Under the pieces are notes generated by a model. The model worked only from the letters and a program-made list of their open reading frames with translations, was not told the DNA's origin and did no database searches. This document shows positions 1 through 12,420 of a DNA stretch of 64,000 bases, piece after piece. The DNA comes from Siphonodentalium dalli (lineage: Eukaryota; Mollusca; Scaphopoda; Gadilida; Siphonodentaliidae), in the NCBI GenBank assembly GCA_032622095.1, contig CP136069.1, positions 169,872,394 to 169,936,393 on the forward strand, given 5' to 3'. The first letter of the stretch is position 1, and every line of letters starts with the position of its first letter. The translations under genes were made by a program, and so were the position numbers.

Positions 1-926
1 ATGTGGTTTGCTATGAAGAAATGCCTGCAAAACAAACCGTGCAAACTTGCCAGCGGATGAACGTACCCTAACAATCCAGCAACTAAAACAGGAATCCATG
101 TAAGCCGATATTGTATATGCACACGGGAATTCCATACTATGCAATTTACACATCCCACATAATACGATCAAGACAATACGTTGATTTAGACAAATTGCGA
201 GATCGCGACCTTATGGTTCAACTTGGTGAATTTAACGCAAGGAACATTGCTTGTGAATCTGAAGACTCAACGTGTTAAATATAGCGTAAATCTAAAGACT
301 GTAAAAAGTGTAAATTTAAAGACTGCAAATATAGATATAATTGAAAAATAAAATTAACAAATCATATATTATTAACGTATTCACAAACTGTAAAATGCGC
401 CGATAAAACATATTATAGTTGCAACAGCACCATAGTATACAGCACCAGACTATACAGCACCAGAGTAGAACTGCATACGGTCATTCGATGCTCGTCGGCT
501 GGATTATTCTCCTAAGATGTCTCGCTTTTTTAATCGCATTGATGTTGCTTTGTATTAATTACCTTGTACGTATGATATGGCGACGAAAACAAATGCACAC
601 GATATATTACCCTAAACTATAAAAACTCTAGTTACATGTATTTGTGTTCTTAACTGCCACAGTTTGCTCAAGTCTGGAACAGATTGTATACTACATTCGA
701 GCAGATATACTAATTCCGACATCTATATACTTATGTATACTAAGGGACAGCAGGAAGATGACCAACCATGGTCATGCTAATCCTGTACAATATATAATTT
801 TATATACATTTCATGTTCGACCAATCAATCAATCTCAATCAGCTAAAATGGAGACAACCCTGATCAATATCACACAGTCGGTATTTGATTTCACATGTTG
901 GAAAAAACACCATAAATCACGAAAAC
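1..926. other. No recognisable gene
   Basis: AT-rich non-coding sequence. Only short open frames occur and none resembles a known family. Near 425-470 there is a short repeat of the word CAGCACCA. Confidence 0.5.
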
Positions 927-1145
927 AGTAGATTCTGAATTAAGTCCATACTGAGCGTGTGTATACCAGTTATTTCGTATGGGGTGCATCAAATACGCCC
1001 GATACATACGTTTTTGTAATATGAATACGCTCATATACGACTGTTTTCGTGCCCCATATACGTTCATATAGAGCGTAATTCAGATTCAAATAATGCCGAT
1101 ATGGTCGTATTCGGGCTTTTGAAATACGTTAAATATGGACGTATT
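927..1145. repeat. Decayed inverted-repeat element, copy 1
   Basis: The left part (TTCTGAATTA...ACTGAGCGT) and the part near 1067-1090 (AGAGCGTAATTCAGATT) are inverted copies of one another. Inside, ATGGGGTGC pairs with GTGCCCCAT. The word ATACG recurs through the block. A similar block lies at 4811-5020, so this looks like an old interspersed foldback element. Its boundaries are uncertain. Confidence 0.35.
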
Positions 1146-2109
1146 TTCAAGAGAACAGGCTGACTACACGACTGACATTGGTTTGACTCTCTGAGTGTTG
1201 GCATCAAGATATCTTTTCGTAGAAACGATAGTTGGAGTACGTGATCGGTGGAATTGATGGTCTATTGTCTTAGCAAATATATATGATAAATGTTTCTCAG
1301 CCTTACTTCTTTAAATCTTAAATTCATAGTCCCATGTGAGACATGAACGATCAATTACAGCGTGTGAATTTTATCAGTCAGATATGTGCGGTACTTTGAG
1401 GACATTGCTATAATTATCGTAGATAATGACCCCCATGTCGCATAAATAGAACAGATTTTGCACAACACCTCAAAATGGTGCAACGAAATGCATTTACATG
1501 TATGTCGAGAACACAAAAAAGACTGACATTATGTACATACACCTACAAAGGGGACATCTAATCAATTCAAACCAGCTGGTATTATTGATAACACCACAAT
1601 TGAAATGGGTAGTCACAACAAGACAGTCAGAGACTGTGAGGTCGCTCACCAGACTGCAAAGACTGATAAGACTGGGACTCTGGAGACCATAACAGTCAGA
1701 ACTTTTCATAATCACTTTAAAAGAAGTAGATCTAAACAGAATATGTGGACAGAGAGGCTTCATGTATGTAGATCGGTGAATATCTACTTTCAAATTACCA
1801 ACTGTACACTACTGATCACCCGCCCTCCTCCAGCTCATGTCCCCTCCCAACCGGGCTCCAGACTCCCAAGTCTTAAGTTGGAATTTCACAACCGACATCT
1901 CAAACTTTCTCAATTGTTGGAAATTTCCAATCTCACAAGTGCCTTTTTATAAAATTATTTAGAAATGTTTGAAGCCCAATTATCCATGGACCCAAAAACA
2001 CCATATATGTATGTCAGATTAATCAGTCAGGTAGTTCCAAGGTAGATGTTTTAATAAATTTTGTATTTTAATGATTTTATTAGCCACAAAAGTGTTAAGT
2101 CCCCATAGC
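1146..2109. other. No recognisable gene
   Basis: Non-coding, AT-rich. The open frames here overlap each other on both strands and have no family resemblance. Confidence 0.45.
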
Positions 2110-3240
2110 CCCGTCATTTCTTGACAGGTTGACCTCATTTTAACAAATATGTATCTCAGTCACCAAAGGACCTTCCATACTATATGTAAGCTAAATAGTC
2201 CAACCTCTCTTGAGAAGACATTTTAAGAATTACTGTAGAAACAAATAGTTATGTCCCTGTCCCGCCCTTTTTTAACCTGGTGACCCAATCTGAATAAATT
2301 TGAATCCCAGTCACCAAAGAACCCTTCATACTAATTATCAGTAAAATAGACCTAATGGTTCTTGTGAAGGAAGCATATTCAGAATTATTATGAAGGGAAA
2401 CAGTCTTTCGCTTGGCCCTTACTTGACCTGGTGACCCCATTTTAACCAATCTGAATTCCAATCAAACAAGAACATTCCATGCTAATAAGCCAACTAATTC
2501 TTGCAAACACGTTTTAAGAATTACTATGGAGAGTTATTTCCCTTACTCTGCCCTTATTTGATTCTGTGATCCCATTTTCACCAATCTGAATTCCTGTCAC
2601 CCAAGGTCATATCATACCAAATATAAGCAAAATACATGTAGGCCATTTGGTTTTGCAAAGACATATAATGAATTACCAAAGGAGCCTCAATATTAAATGT
2701 GAGCTATTAAAATAGACCTGGCGATTCTTTCAAAGAAGACTTTTCAAGGGTTACTATAGAGGGAAAGTATTCCCCTGGCCTTTCCTCTATTTGACCATAT
2801 CTGAACAAGAGATCTCCAACTGTTGGAAATTTATCAAAACCTTACTGATAATACCAGTTAATATCAAAATTTGAATCCCAGTCACCAAAGAACCATTCAT
2901 ACTAATTATCAGTAAAATAGACCTGATGGTTCTTGTGAAGGCAGCATATTAAGAATTATTATGAAGGGAAACAGACTTTCGCTTGTGCCTTTCTTGACCT
3001 GGTGACCCCATTTTAACAAATCTGAATTCCAATCAAACAAGAACATTCCATGCTAATAAGCCAGCTAATTCTTGCAAACAAGTTTTAAGAATTACTATGG
3101 AGAGTTATGTCCCTTACTCTGCCCTTATTTGATTCTGTGATCCCATTTTCACCAATTTGAATTCCTGTCACCCAAGGTCATTTCATACCAAATATAAGCA
3201 AAAGACATGTAGGCCATTTGGTTCTTGCATTCAATCTGGC
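2110..3240. repeat. Diverged tandem array, unit about 145 bp
   Basis: About eight units start near 2115, 2270, 2420, 2565, 2715, 2870, 3000 and 3145. Each carries variants of GACCTGGTGACCCCATTTT, CCAGTCACCAAAG, CATACTAAT and AAGAATTACTATGGAG. A higher-order copy is clear: about 365 bp at 2290-2655 is repeated with few changes at 2866-3230. The open frames here are by-products of the repeat. This is non-coding satellite-like DNA. Confidence 0.8.
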
Positions 3241-4810
3241 CCCATTTTTGGGAACATCTCCTTTTATATTCAACATAATATATTCAACAAACGAATTAAT
3301 TTGTGCCATGGATTAGTGCAAAAATACACTCATGTGCTCTATGAACGATGCAGCCACCATGGTAATTATACTGAATTTATGAGTCCAGGAGATGGTCGCA
3401 TAAATGGCCGGATTTAGAGTACAGTCCCCTTTTAACAATTTTAAAAGCCCACGTAGACCTATACACAATTGGTAAATATGTGAACGAAACAGGTATCAGC
3501 TCAACGTAATCCATAAAACTTTATAAATCTGCCATTGTACCAATAATTATATATGGATACTAGAATGGTGTACTTCATAATGAGCTGAATTCAAGAACTG
3601 TTTTAAGTACACAGGTCCACTCTCCTGAATCACGCTGGGGCAAATTACTCACACACGGATGCAATGGAAGTTTAGTAATCGGTTCAGGCGTTTGTGAATT
3701 ATGGCCGTTAGAAGAAAACATAAATATTTCTCACGAAAAGGGGAACTACATTCTGAAAGTACTAGATCAATAACGGTGAGTTTGTTAAAGTGTCGCGCTC
3801 GTTTTTATATTTTATCAATATCTGGGTTTGTCTAGAATATAACATGTGTATTATTCAACATGAATTTGCTGATATTTGGTATGTGGTTCACACTTGAGAA
3901 TACGTGGTTTAAGTTCGAAAGCAGTCACGGTCCGACGAATTTTGATGGCGTTATGACCCATTTTCTATTTACAATAGCTTTGATTTGTCCGATGACTTGA
4001 CTAATATACAACAAAGTCATAATTGGTAGGTGGTTCACATTTGAGAATATGTAGGTCAAGTTAAAAAATAGTCAGTTTGTTCAAAGGTGTAAACCAGAAT
4101 TTCTCCTTTTTTTTTGTTTCCAAACAAATACAACTCCCCCAAAAGCCACACTGTTTTGGATTACGTGGGTCCGTGAACTTTTATTAGTTATGAAATGTGC
4201 GTAGAATACTTACCATTTCCGTGACTGTATGGACCTGGGTCAGAAAGCGATGTGTCAGTATGACGCTGTCATTTACGATATCCATCAACCAAGGAAGTGT
4301 GAGCAATGGATGTCGTGCATGTCTGCGTCATACGAATCGTTAAGACCTTAGTGTTAGATCCCACAAATAAGGTTTTAACAAGTGAATTCGTATTTGACGT
4401 CGTATTCAATCATATCACAAATTAGTCAGGCAGCGAGTCAATAAAAATACAAAAGCAAGCTTTGTACTACCATTTTGTAACTAGACCATGTTAGGACAAG
4501 CAAATATGGATCTGTGGTGTCTATAACTTCATCTCAAACTTTCAAGACGTGAATCGATTGCTAAAACCATTTTAAAGAAATGCGAATATGAATTTGGTAT
4601 TAACAGCACTACATAGCATAATGGTCATCGATTTAGTAAAGGTAACAGGCAAACGGCAAAGAAAACACTTCAACATGGATGTGATGGGGACAATGCTCCT
4701 AACTGTCCAAAACATTCTCGTACAAATGGGTTCATATTGCACATACATAATTAAATAGGTTCATATTGAAGCTAAATATTCAAAGAGGTTCATATTGGAG
4801 TTATTTGATT
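3241..4810. other. No recognisable gene
   Basis: Non-coding. A weak tandem pair with a spacing of about 148 bp is visible: GTGGTTCACACTTGAGAATA near 3881 and GTGGTTCACATTTGAGAATA near 4029. Nothing else is recognisable. Confidence 0.45.
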
Positions 4811-5020
4811 CTGAAAAAGCCCATACTGAACGTAGACCCGTATTCCATTGAATGGCGCTGGTCACAGTGAAAACACATTGCCACGATAAATGGGCTTGTA
4901 TAAAACCTATTGCTCAAATAGTGGTAATTGGACGTTTTGAAATACGTTCAAATTTTCGACATATTTTGACCTCTGCATAGGTTCACATTGAACGTACGAT
5001 TCAGAAGTCTGAATTGTCCT
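4811..5020. repeat. Decayed inverted-repeat element, copy 2
   Basis: Starts with TCTGAAAAAGCCCATACTGA and ends with TTGAACGTACGATTCAGAAG. The ends are roughly inverted and resemble the block at 927-1145, including a shared GAAATACGTT segment. Probably a relic of the same non-autonomous element. Confidence 0.35.
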
Positions 5021-6462
5021 AAACTACTGTAGCACAATATTTGTGTTATTAAAGCTGCCAGGGGTCGGTACTATAAAACTTCTGTTCGTGCAAATTACAA
5101 ACCTAACACTTTCTACAATGAATGAATTCTCTCCCACTCAGTCATAACAGTAAAAATTAAAAGGTTCTATTATTCACCTTGAGTGATGTTCAGACAAAAT
5201 AAGCAGACTTCAGATAATACAAGTGCAGAGGTCCTATTTATTGGCGGGAAAGGTTCATATGTGTTCAACAAAGGACCCCCTGTGCCACAAAGAGTAAGGA
5301 GGTAAGTAATTTTATTCTATTGAAATATGTGTCCATTATTATCTAAACGCTGAGAAATATACAATCCTGTAATGGAATCTCCTGGTAAGTTCTGGTCTGC
5401 TCAGCCCAAGTCATTCATTCGTGCAACTCGTTCACGACCGGTTCGATTCCGTTCAATTGTTGAAAGACATGCAATCTATATACAAGTTTGACACCAATGG
5501 AAACAATAACTGTACTAATAAATATACTTTCTCTCTGCCAATTTTCGACTTCACTCGAAGAGTTTGACGCATCGCTTATCGTCAAAAAGGATAATCATTC
5601 CGGCAGTAAAAAGCCCATACTCAAGAGGAAATTTTGATTCCCAATCAATTTAAATTGATTTGCATATTTCATCAAACACCGATTTGTCTGAAATAAATCG
5701 GGATCTACTACAATGACTGCTCCGTTCACTGAACGCACGGTGTCCGTATCGTCGCCAGAAATCATTGCAAGAGATGACTATCATGACTCTCAATCCTGAT
5801 TCTCAACCGCCACCACTAGAGGGCTCAAATGTATCCCGATCTAGAACATGACAACATTTCTACAGTACCACATCTGACTAAACCGATGACTCCCACGTCC
5901 GATTCCTCCAACAAAACCAAAACTTTCTAAACGCGAAATGCATATATGTCCAGCAAAGTTCGTGCAGTTGGTAAAGAACAAAACTTGGTTGGTAGATTGT
6001 ACAAAATGGCAGCACCACCACATTTTTGGACTAGGGGGATGAATTCACAGGCAAATACATGGCTTCTGGTGTAACATCTCATTGGACCCACCAGGCAGTG
6101 GCCTTACGAGATCAGACAAGAAATTTGGGTCACTTTGATCGACTACTTCTAGTAGAATTTGTGTGGATCAACGGTTTAGATCCCATGATATTTTTGCAGT
6201 GGATGTTTATGAACACTCTACAATAATTTGTCCATTTTAGCAGAACCTTACACTATTTTGAACAATGGAGGACATATCGACTTTATGCGTAGAATAACAT
6301 TTCACGCAAATGTGAGCATGTTGATTAAATCCCACATTCGTCGTTTTGCGGTCGTTCTCACAAAAATAAATTATGAGCAAATAGAAAAACAATCGAGGCT
6401 ATCCGCGCAAGCGACGAGCGTTTAAAACATCGCAAATCACGGCAATCCTACTACTACAAAAT
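5021..6462. other. No recognisable gene
   Basis: Non-coding sequence with no supported open frame, RNA gene or repeat. Confidence 0.45.
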
Positions 6463-6794
6463 CTACAAAACAGTAAGGAAAGAAGTGAACTCTCTTATAC
6501 AGACATCAAAGCGAGTCTTCGAGAATAAAATAGCAGATGAATCTAAAATGAACCAGAAGGCTTTTTGGAATTTTGTAAAGGAAAAAAACAAGGCACAGGC
6601 GATATTGTTGACGCAAACGGAAATGCAAATAAGGATGACAAGGGAAAGGCAGATGCTTGACAAAAGATGACACGACCAATGTTCTACAACATACATACAA
6701 AAACGATGGGAAATGTGTGACTGATTTATAGTTATAACACCCAAGGCAATTGAGAACAAGCTATATAACATCAATTTCAACAGAAGCATAGGAC

Positions 6795-6917
6795 AAAACA
6801 GTAAGGAAAGAAGTGAACTCTCTTATACAGACATCAAAGCGAGTCTTCGAGAATAAAATAGCAGATGAATCTAAAATGAACCAGAAGGCTTTTTGGAATT
6901 TTGTAAAGGAAAAAAAC
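6795..6917 (+). repeat. 123-bp duplication of upstream LINE sequence
   Basis: Bases 6795-6917 repeat bases 6467-6589, apparently without differences, from AAAACAGTAAGGAAAG to GGAAAAAAAC. The copy sits inside the LINE at AGAAGCATAGGAC. It interrupts a sequence that is found uninterrupted at 7356-7423. Confidence 0.9.
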
Positions 6918-6971
6918 CCGCGATGGTATACTGCCTATATTTCTCAAAGAAACGGCTAACGATATCGGTAT

Positions 6972-7355
6972 GTTTTTTACCCTGTGCCAATGCATTCTCT
7001 TATATATGCGAGTCGACCATAGGTCGCCTCGCATATATAAGAGAATGCATTGGCCTAACAATTTTTTACAATTTTAATAATTTTTTCTTGTATTCTTTAA
7101 CAATTTTATAATTTCACCCATACAGAGCCCCAGACAAACATGAGCAGACGACACTCTTCTATATGCTTCTATATATGTGTGGGGCTCCCTGCAGGGTAAT
7201 GGATGTTTTTTATTTTATGTCCTAAAAATTGTAAGAAACATTTATTTAAAAAACATGATAAAAAATTGTTAGGCCAATGCATTCTCTTATATATGCGAGG
7301 CGACCTATGGTCGACTCACATATATAAGAGAATGCATTGGCACAGGGTAAAAAAC
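6972..7355. mobile_element. Two-hairpin foldback element, family B (copy B1)
   Basis: Ends are inverted copies (GTTTTTTACCCTGTGCC). Inside are two 67-nt hairpins, 6987-7053 and 7274-7340. Each has 26-nt arms starting CCAATGCATTCTCTTATATA around a 15-nt centre, and the two hairpins face opposite ways. The spacer holds another inverted pair, GAGCCCCA and TGGGGCTC (about 7127-7187). It has no coding capacity. The element lies in LINE copy 1 and is flanked by a direct repeat of 50-70 bp, far longer than a normal target duplication. The TTAA-bounded outer arms seen in B2 are missing. Confidence 0.85.
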
Positions 7356-8751
7356 AGAAGCATAGGACCCGCGATGGTATACTGCCTATATTTCTCAAAG
7401 AAACGGCTAACGATATCCGTATGTTCCTGTTTCATTTATTCATCGAATCACTCCGAACAGGATTAATACCTCCGGTTTGGAAACCGGCAAATGTTCATCT
7501 TCAAAAAAGGGAACAAATATGACACAGGAAACTATCGTCCTATCATCTTAACATGCATCCTATGTCGAATACTCGAGTCATTCATAAAAAAAGTTATCAT
7601 GTCCCAAACGGAGAAGAATAACCTGTTCACGAAACGCCAGTACGGGTTTCGAAACGGTCTATCGTGTAAAACGCAGTTTCTAGGCTTTATGAATGAACTA
7701 ACAACCAACCTAGATGAGAAACAAACAATTGCTGTAATCTATCTTGATTTAAATAAAACCATTGGCACTGTACCCCACAATTGTCTTCTCGTGAAACTAC
7801 AATCATACTGAATAAACGGATAGCTCATCGGATGGATTCAAAATTATTTAGATGGCAGAAAACAACTTGGATACATGTAACGTGTAATCAGTGGAGTTCC
7901 ACGTGGGTATTTTCTAGATCATGTGTTGCTTCTTGTGTTTATAAATTATCTTCTGAATAGCATCCAGCTGTGAAATCTTTATCGACGATAAAAAACTGAT
8001 AGATGATTCCATGAACAACAACCTTCAAAACAACACCAACGCCGTAGAAGACTATTTGACTGGTATTCGTGAGAGATCAGCAGTCTCATCGTCTGCCTGT
8101 GGGAAAGACCTTGGGACAACATTAGACAACAAGCTATCATTCGATCAGCACATAGGTGAAATGGTGCTAAAAGCCACTAGAGCAACGCAGATAGTACAAA
8201 CGACCCTTCCCGCAAACTGGATAAAGAAACGATCGTCAAATATATTCAACTATGACGAGACCGATTCTTGAACACGGTAATACAATCTGGAATACTCTGT
8301 AAAAAAAAAAAAACATTCTACAGCAATCCAGAAAGTTCAGAGACGGGCAAAAAAACTTGTACCCGAACTAAAACACGCCGAATACATGACACGAATGTAT
8401 GCAGTAGGCTCAATGTCCCTGAAGTATCGACGATTCAGGATCAACACTATTGAAACATATAAACTGTTTCATCGCCTCTATGCCATCGAATATGAAGAAC
8501 GTTACAAGTGGGTTTACGACCAGAGAAAAAGGAGCACACACGTACGAATGTCGAGTGAAGCTCAGTGGCACATAGTTGAGGAAAAGCTATTTCAGCAACA
8601 GAGAAGTAAATAATTGGAATTCGTTATCGGACTTATTATAGAAGCTGAAACGTTGCAACACTTCAACGAGAGACTCGATGCAAACTTTTATGGCATAAGA
8701 TACGACTACGATGAGTGACTTGCGTATCAGTATACACACTCTATACTTCAC

Positions 8752-9137
8752 TTAACCCTTTACCCAACAAACCGGCCAAAACCGGCCAAATAAAGCTTCA
8801 ACAGCCTAAAATATCTTCGGTCTGTCTCAATAGAACCATACAAATATGGATATCATTGGAACCGGCTCCTTGACCACATTGTGATAGTTATAGTTAGCCC
8901 TGTGCCAATGCATTCTCTTATATATGCGAGTCGACCATAGGTCGCCTCGCATATATAAGAGAATGCATTGGCCTAAAAAAATCTTTTTTTAACACTTTTT
9001 TACCATTTTTTCTTACATTCTTTAACAATTTTATAATTTTTAATGTGTTAAGCCAATGCATTCTCTTATATATGCGAGGCGACCTATGGTCGACTCGCAT
9101 ATATAAGAGAATGCATTGGCACAGGGCCGTTCTGTTG
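8752..9137. mobile_element. TTAA two-hairpin element, family A (copy A1, right end truncated)
   Basis: Begins with TTAA followed by CCCTTTACCCAACA, the terminal inverted repeat of family A. Hairpins lie at 8905-8971 and 9053-9119. The right side stops at CCGTTCTGTTG without the final GGTAAAGGGTTAA, so the end is lost. TTAA next to a CCC-starting terminus is the signature of piggyBac-type transposition, and the element has no gene of its own. Confidence 0.85.
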
Positions 9138-9600
9138 ATTATTGTGAAAAGTATTTGCAACAACGGACTTTATGTACTCACACAAATACATTATCAGGAA
9201 CATGTGCACATCATTTAAAACGAATTATCTTCAATGCAGTTTATTGAATTCATGAGTTACTTTTTAGTTCATCTGGTTCTTGTCGTGGTTCGAGTGTTTT
9301 TCTCTTCGTCTGGGATTCTCGGCGATGTTTCCCGGAATTGGCCGAATCATACACGTTCCAGATGCGATGATTGGCTGTCCCACAGTTGTTTACTGGGGTC
9401 AAATGTGACGCATTTTGACCGCCTTCAGACGAGGTAATTCAGTGTTTACTTTAGCGTCCACGACGTAAAATTACAATACCCAAATTAACTACACACCACC
9501 CAGTTTTATCTTAAAAAGAATGAATTCACCTTGATTGCCAAAATAGGTGTAGTGTACTATGACTATATGAGTCAAAACCCTGACGTCGCAAAAATAGGGT
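9138..9600. other. No recognisable gene
   Basis: Non-coding interval between element A1 and the hairpin array. The 67-residue open frame at 9234 has no recognisable features. Confidence 0.4.
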
Positions 9601-10545
9601 TACCGGGTTTTCCGATTATAGTTTGAACCAGTGATTAGTTCTTCAATACTATAATCAGGTTACCCGCTCTGTGACTATTGCTTTTTGAATTATAATTTAC
9701 TTCAGATTTAAGAGAGATACTGGCTTGAGTATTTCAAGCCTTTAATGTTATACAGCTTGGTTTGGTGTTTCAAACCTTTTGACACTGTATAAATTGGTTT
9801 GGTGTTTCAAACCTTTTGAGTCTTGACACTTAATGTAACTTGAATTGGTTTGGTTTTTCAAACCTTTTGACACAGTATAAATTGAATTGGTGTTTCAAAC
9901 CTTAAATATACTGGATCTTAGATAAACTACCGGCATGTATTCAACTGGCACCTGGTTTGGAATTTCAAACCTTTTGAGATTATGTACAATCTGGTTTGGT
10001 ATTTCAAACCTTAAATGTACCGGTATACAACTGGCAAAGGTGACTTGGTTTTTCAAGTCATTTTACATAAATAGTTTATATAGGCTTGTATCGCTCTCTC
10101 ATGTCAAATTTACATATTCATAGCAAGGTACAAAATACTTACATGTACATGTGTGCATGTTTGGATTAGCCCTACAAATTGGCACTCTGTATATTCCTCA
10201 CATATTTTGAAAGTGTCGTCGCGACAGACATTTACTTTCATATTAACCGTCCCCATATATGAGTATTTTGGAATAATATAGACCTTATTAGAATTCCAAA
10301 AAATTTATTGGCGATTTAGTAATTGAACATTTTGTACATGCACCCTTTAATGCTGGTTCAGTTGTTTGAACCTATTCCATTAGAAGGATCATTCTGCAAA
10401 TTATTGTGCAATCACCATGATTCTGTTGATCCAGGCTTGGTGATTCAAGTCTTTTGAATCAACTGACGTACCACTAGACACTGGATTGGTGACCAATCCT
10501 TCTATGTCAGTGGCGATTGAGTCATTCTTTAATCGACTCATTGAA
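9601..10545. repeat. Array of short hairpins with covarying stems
   Basis: At least ten small inverted repeats, most with a 6-7 bp stem and a loop of 5-6 nt such as GTGTTT or GTTTTT. Examples: GGCTTGA/TCAAGCC at 9722; GGTTTG/CAAACC at 9759, 9796, 9847, 9954 and 9993; TGACTTG/CAAGTCA at 10041; GGTTCA/TGAACC at 10355; GGCTTG/CAAGTC at 10434; GGATTGG/CCAATCC at 10483; TGAGTC/GACTCA at 10518. Stem sequence changes, but both sides change together. TTTTGA or TTAAATGT often follows the stem. A longer inverted pair, GATTATAGT/ACTATAATC, is near 9616-9656. No protein is evident. Confidence 0.75.
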
Positions 10546-10785
10546 TTGTTTTTCTTCTCCCATTTAAAGGGAACATCCATTCATACTGAAATCCAAGACA
10601 CGACCACGACAACATCGATAAAGCTAACTTTAAATGATAATACAAAATACTGTATTCAAATGATGTGTTTCGCCATGATGTAATTTATTAGGAGTTCCTG
10701 ACAAACCAGTTAGGTAAGTATGATAGTTAGTTATGTATATTTTATGTAGTGATAATTAATACCCCATTCAAACTTCGCTACAAGA

Positions 10786-11210
10786 ATGTCCGTAAATACT
10801 ATGTCCGTAAATGATGATGATTTGGACGGCACTCCAAGATATTCTCGCCAAAATGCTTGAACTTCAAGGAAGATTCTTGTGAATTTATAATGTATTATAC
10901 ATACTCATCTAAGAGATGTTGTTCACTCCTTTCAGTAAACCTCCGAAGCCGTCATTAAATCTATTCCAGAGATAGAAAGCATGCTAGCCAACTTGAACTC
11001 ACGTCAATCTGAAATGGAATAATTGATATATGATATGAGATATGAAGTCGAAAGTAACGGGTGCGCTATGAGTTAGATTACACAGGATTACAGACGAAAA
11101 ATTAAATGGAGTTGCGTCGTTAAGCACGAAAATAAAACTGATAGAGCACGATATAGGTTCCATAGTTTAAAGAATTGATAAAATGTATAAGGATGTTCTA
11201 TCTCAAAAAG
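10786..11210 (+). pseudogene. Possible LINE ORF1 coiled-coil remnant
   Basis: Three broken frames suggest a helical, heptad-rich protein such as LINE ORF1: WTALQDILAKMLELQGRF near 10820, KSIPEIESMLANLNSRQSEM near 10956, and EKLNGVASLSTKIKLIEHDI near 11097. Spacing and order fit one degraded coiled-coil reading frame. No nucleic-acid-binding motif is visible, so the call is tentative. The segment stops near 11212. Confidence 0.35.
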
Positions 11211-12420
11211 GCTGCATTGGATTGGTTAACTGATTGGTTGGGGTTTAATGTCGCTTTCAGCAACTAAGGTCATACGACGACGTTGCCAGTTTAGTGGTGG
11301 AGGAAATCTGTACACTTACGGCTAATCTAACAGTGATTTCAATGGCTTATAAACTAGTCGACCATGTGCGGCAAACCACCTGCCATCGGCGAGTAATTGG
11401 CAACTCCATCATGCTTCTGTGTCCGAAGTAGTTGACAAATGTATGTGAAATGTGAGTCTTAACGCAACACGTTCGAGCTGTCTGTGTGATTTTTGTGAAT
11501 TCGTAAAATCGGTGTTCGATCATATGGTGAGTGATCCTAAATCGGCAATCTCCACCAATAAGAACAATAAATGCAAAAACAAACACATGATGGAACATAT
11601 ATATAGCATACATGCTAACAGATATACATTCGAACATATGCGGCCCCGAAGTGCTCACTGAGTGACAAAACATTGTATTCACCTCGACCTCGATCACTTA
11701 GAGCATAGCACAACAAAGCGTTCCTTGTTAAGTCTAATTTCCTGATAATTCCGAAATGTTGAAAATATTAATATATTTGTATCTCAAAGCTTGATCATGG
11801 TATCGACTTGCGTAGTAGTACAACACACATTTATTTAATGTTCTTGGGATATATCTACGTTTGTTTCCCCTCAAAACTACGAGATCTATCTGCATATTAT
11901 CCAAGTTACGAGCCAATTGAACGGCATTTGGAAATGTTTACTAATTTTAATAAAACCCAGAGACAGTGGCATCCAGGAAGGCTTTCTTCATTTATCAGGA
12001 CAATATTACCTGATTACAAAACGAATTCGCCAGTAACTGCTGACACATCAAATTAGCGCGTAGTCTTATAAATCATTACAATAACAAATGTATCAACTTA
12101 TATCGATCTAATAACAATAGGTCTTAAAATGTCATCACCGGTAAAAAAATGTTCGTCACTTAATGTATGGTCTCATGACAAAGCTACAAGATCCAGAATG
12201 TCTTTTTTATACATCATAAATCATATCGATATTGAGATTTTTCATATATTGGGTGTCAAAAATCAGAGACCTAAGATAACAGTATATTGAACCGTCTATA
12301 AGGGGCCAACTGTACTGAAATTAACAGTATTTTTCAAAGCCCACAGCACGGAAACATTGCGAAAACATCTAAATACGCTACAAATACCATATAAGTTCTC
12401 TCGATGCTTCAGTCATATAA
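11211..12420. other. No recognisable gene
   Basis: Non-coding. Open frames on both strands overlap and show no family features. Confidence 0.45.

Larger units (their letters stand above)
6463..8718 (+). pseudogene. Decayed LINE retrotransposon, reverse transcriptase ORF (LINE copy 1)
   Basis: A 5'-truncated non-LTR retrotransposon with its reading frame broken many times. Seen in order: the linker before the RT domain (SKMNQKAFWNFVKEKNK near 6540); RT motifs from about 7370 (FLKETAND, then KKGNKYDTGNYRPIILT near 7505, QYGFRNGLSCKTQF near 7645, VIYLDLNKTIGTVPHN near 7735); and after the catalytic region, GKDLGTTLDNKLSFDQHIG near 8100 and ETYKLFHRLYAIEYEERYKW near 8450. The YADD box is lost to mutation around 7970. 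This order is typical of ORF2 in the Jockey/CR1/L2 group. An endonuclease domain was not found. The copy is interrupted by element B1 (6972-7355) and by an internal 123-bp duplication. It is not functional. Confidence 0.85.

Noticed and set aside
6972-7355. Recombination-site interpretation of the 67-nt hairpins (Cre/lox-like)
   Set aside because: The layout of two inverted arms around an asymmetric core is suggestive, but no recombinase is present and the hairpins occur only inside TTAA elements or their remnants.
9722-10540. CRISPR-like array
   Set aside because: The units are hairpins of varying sequence and irregular spacing, without identical repeats or uniform spacers, in a eukaryotic genome.
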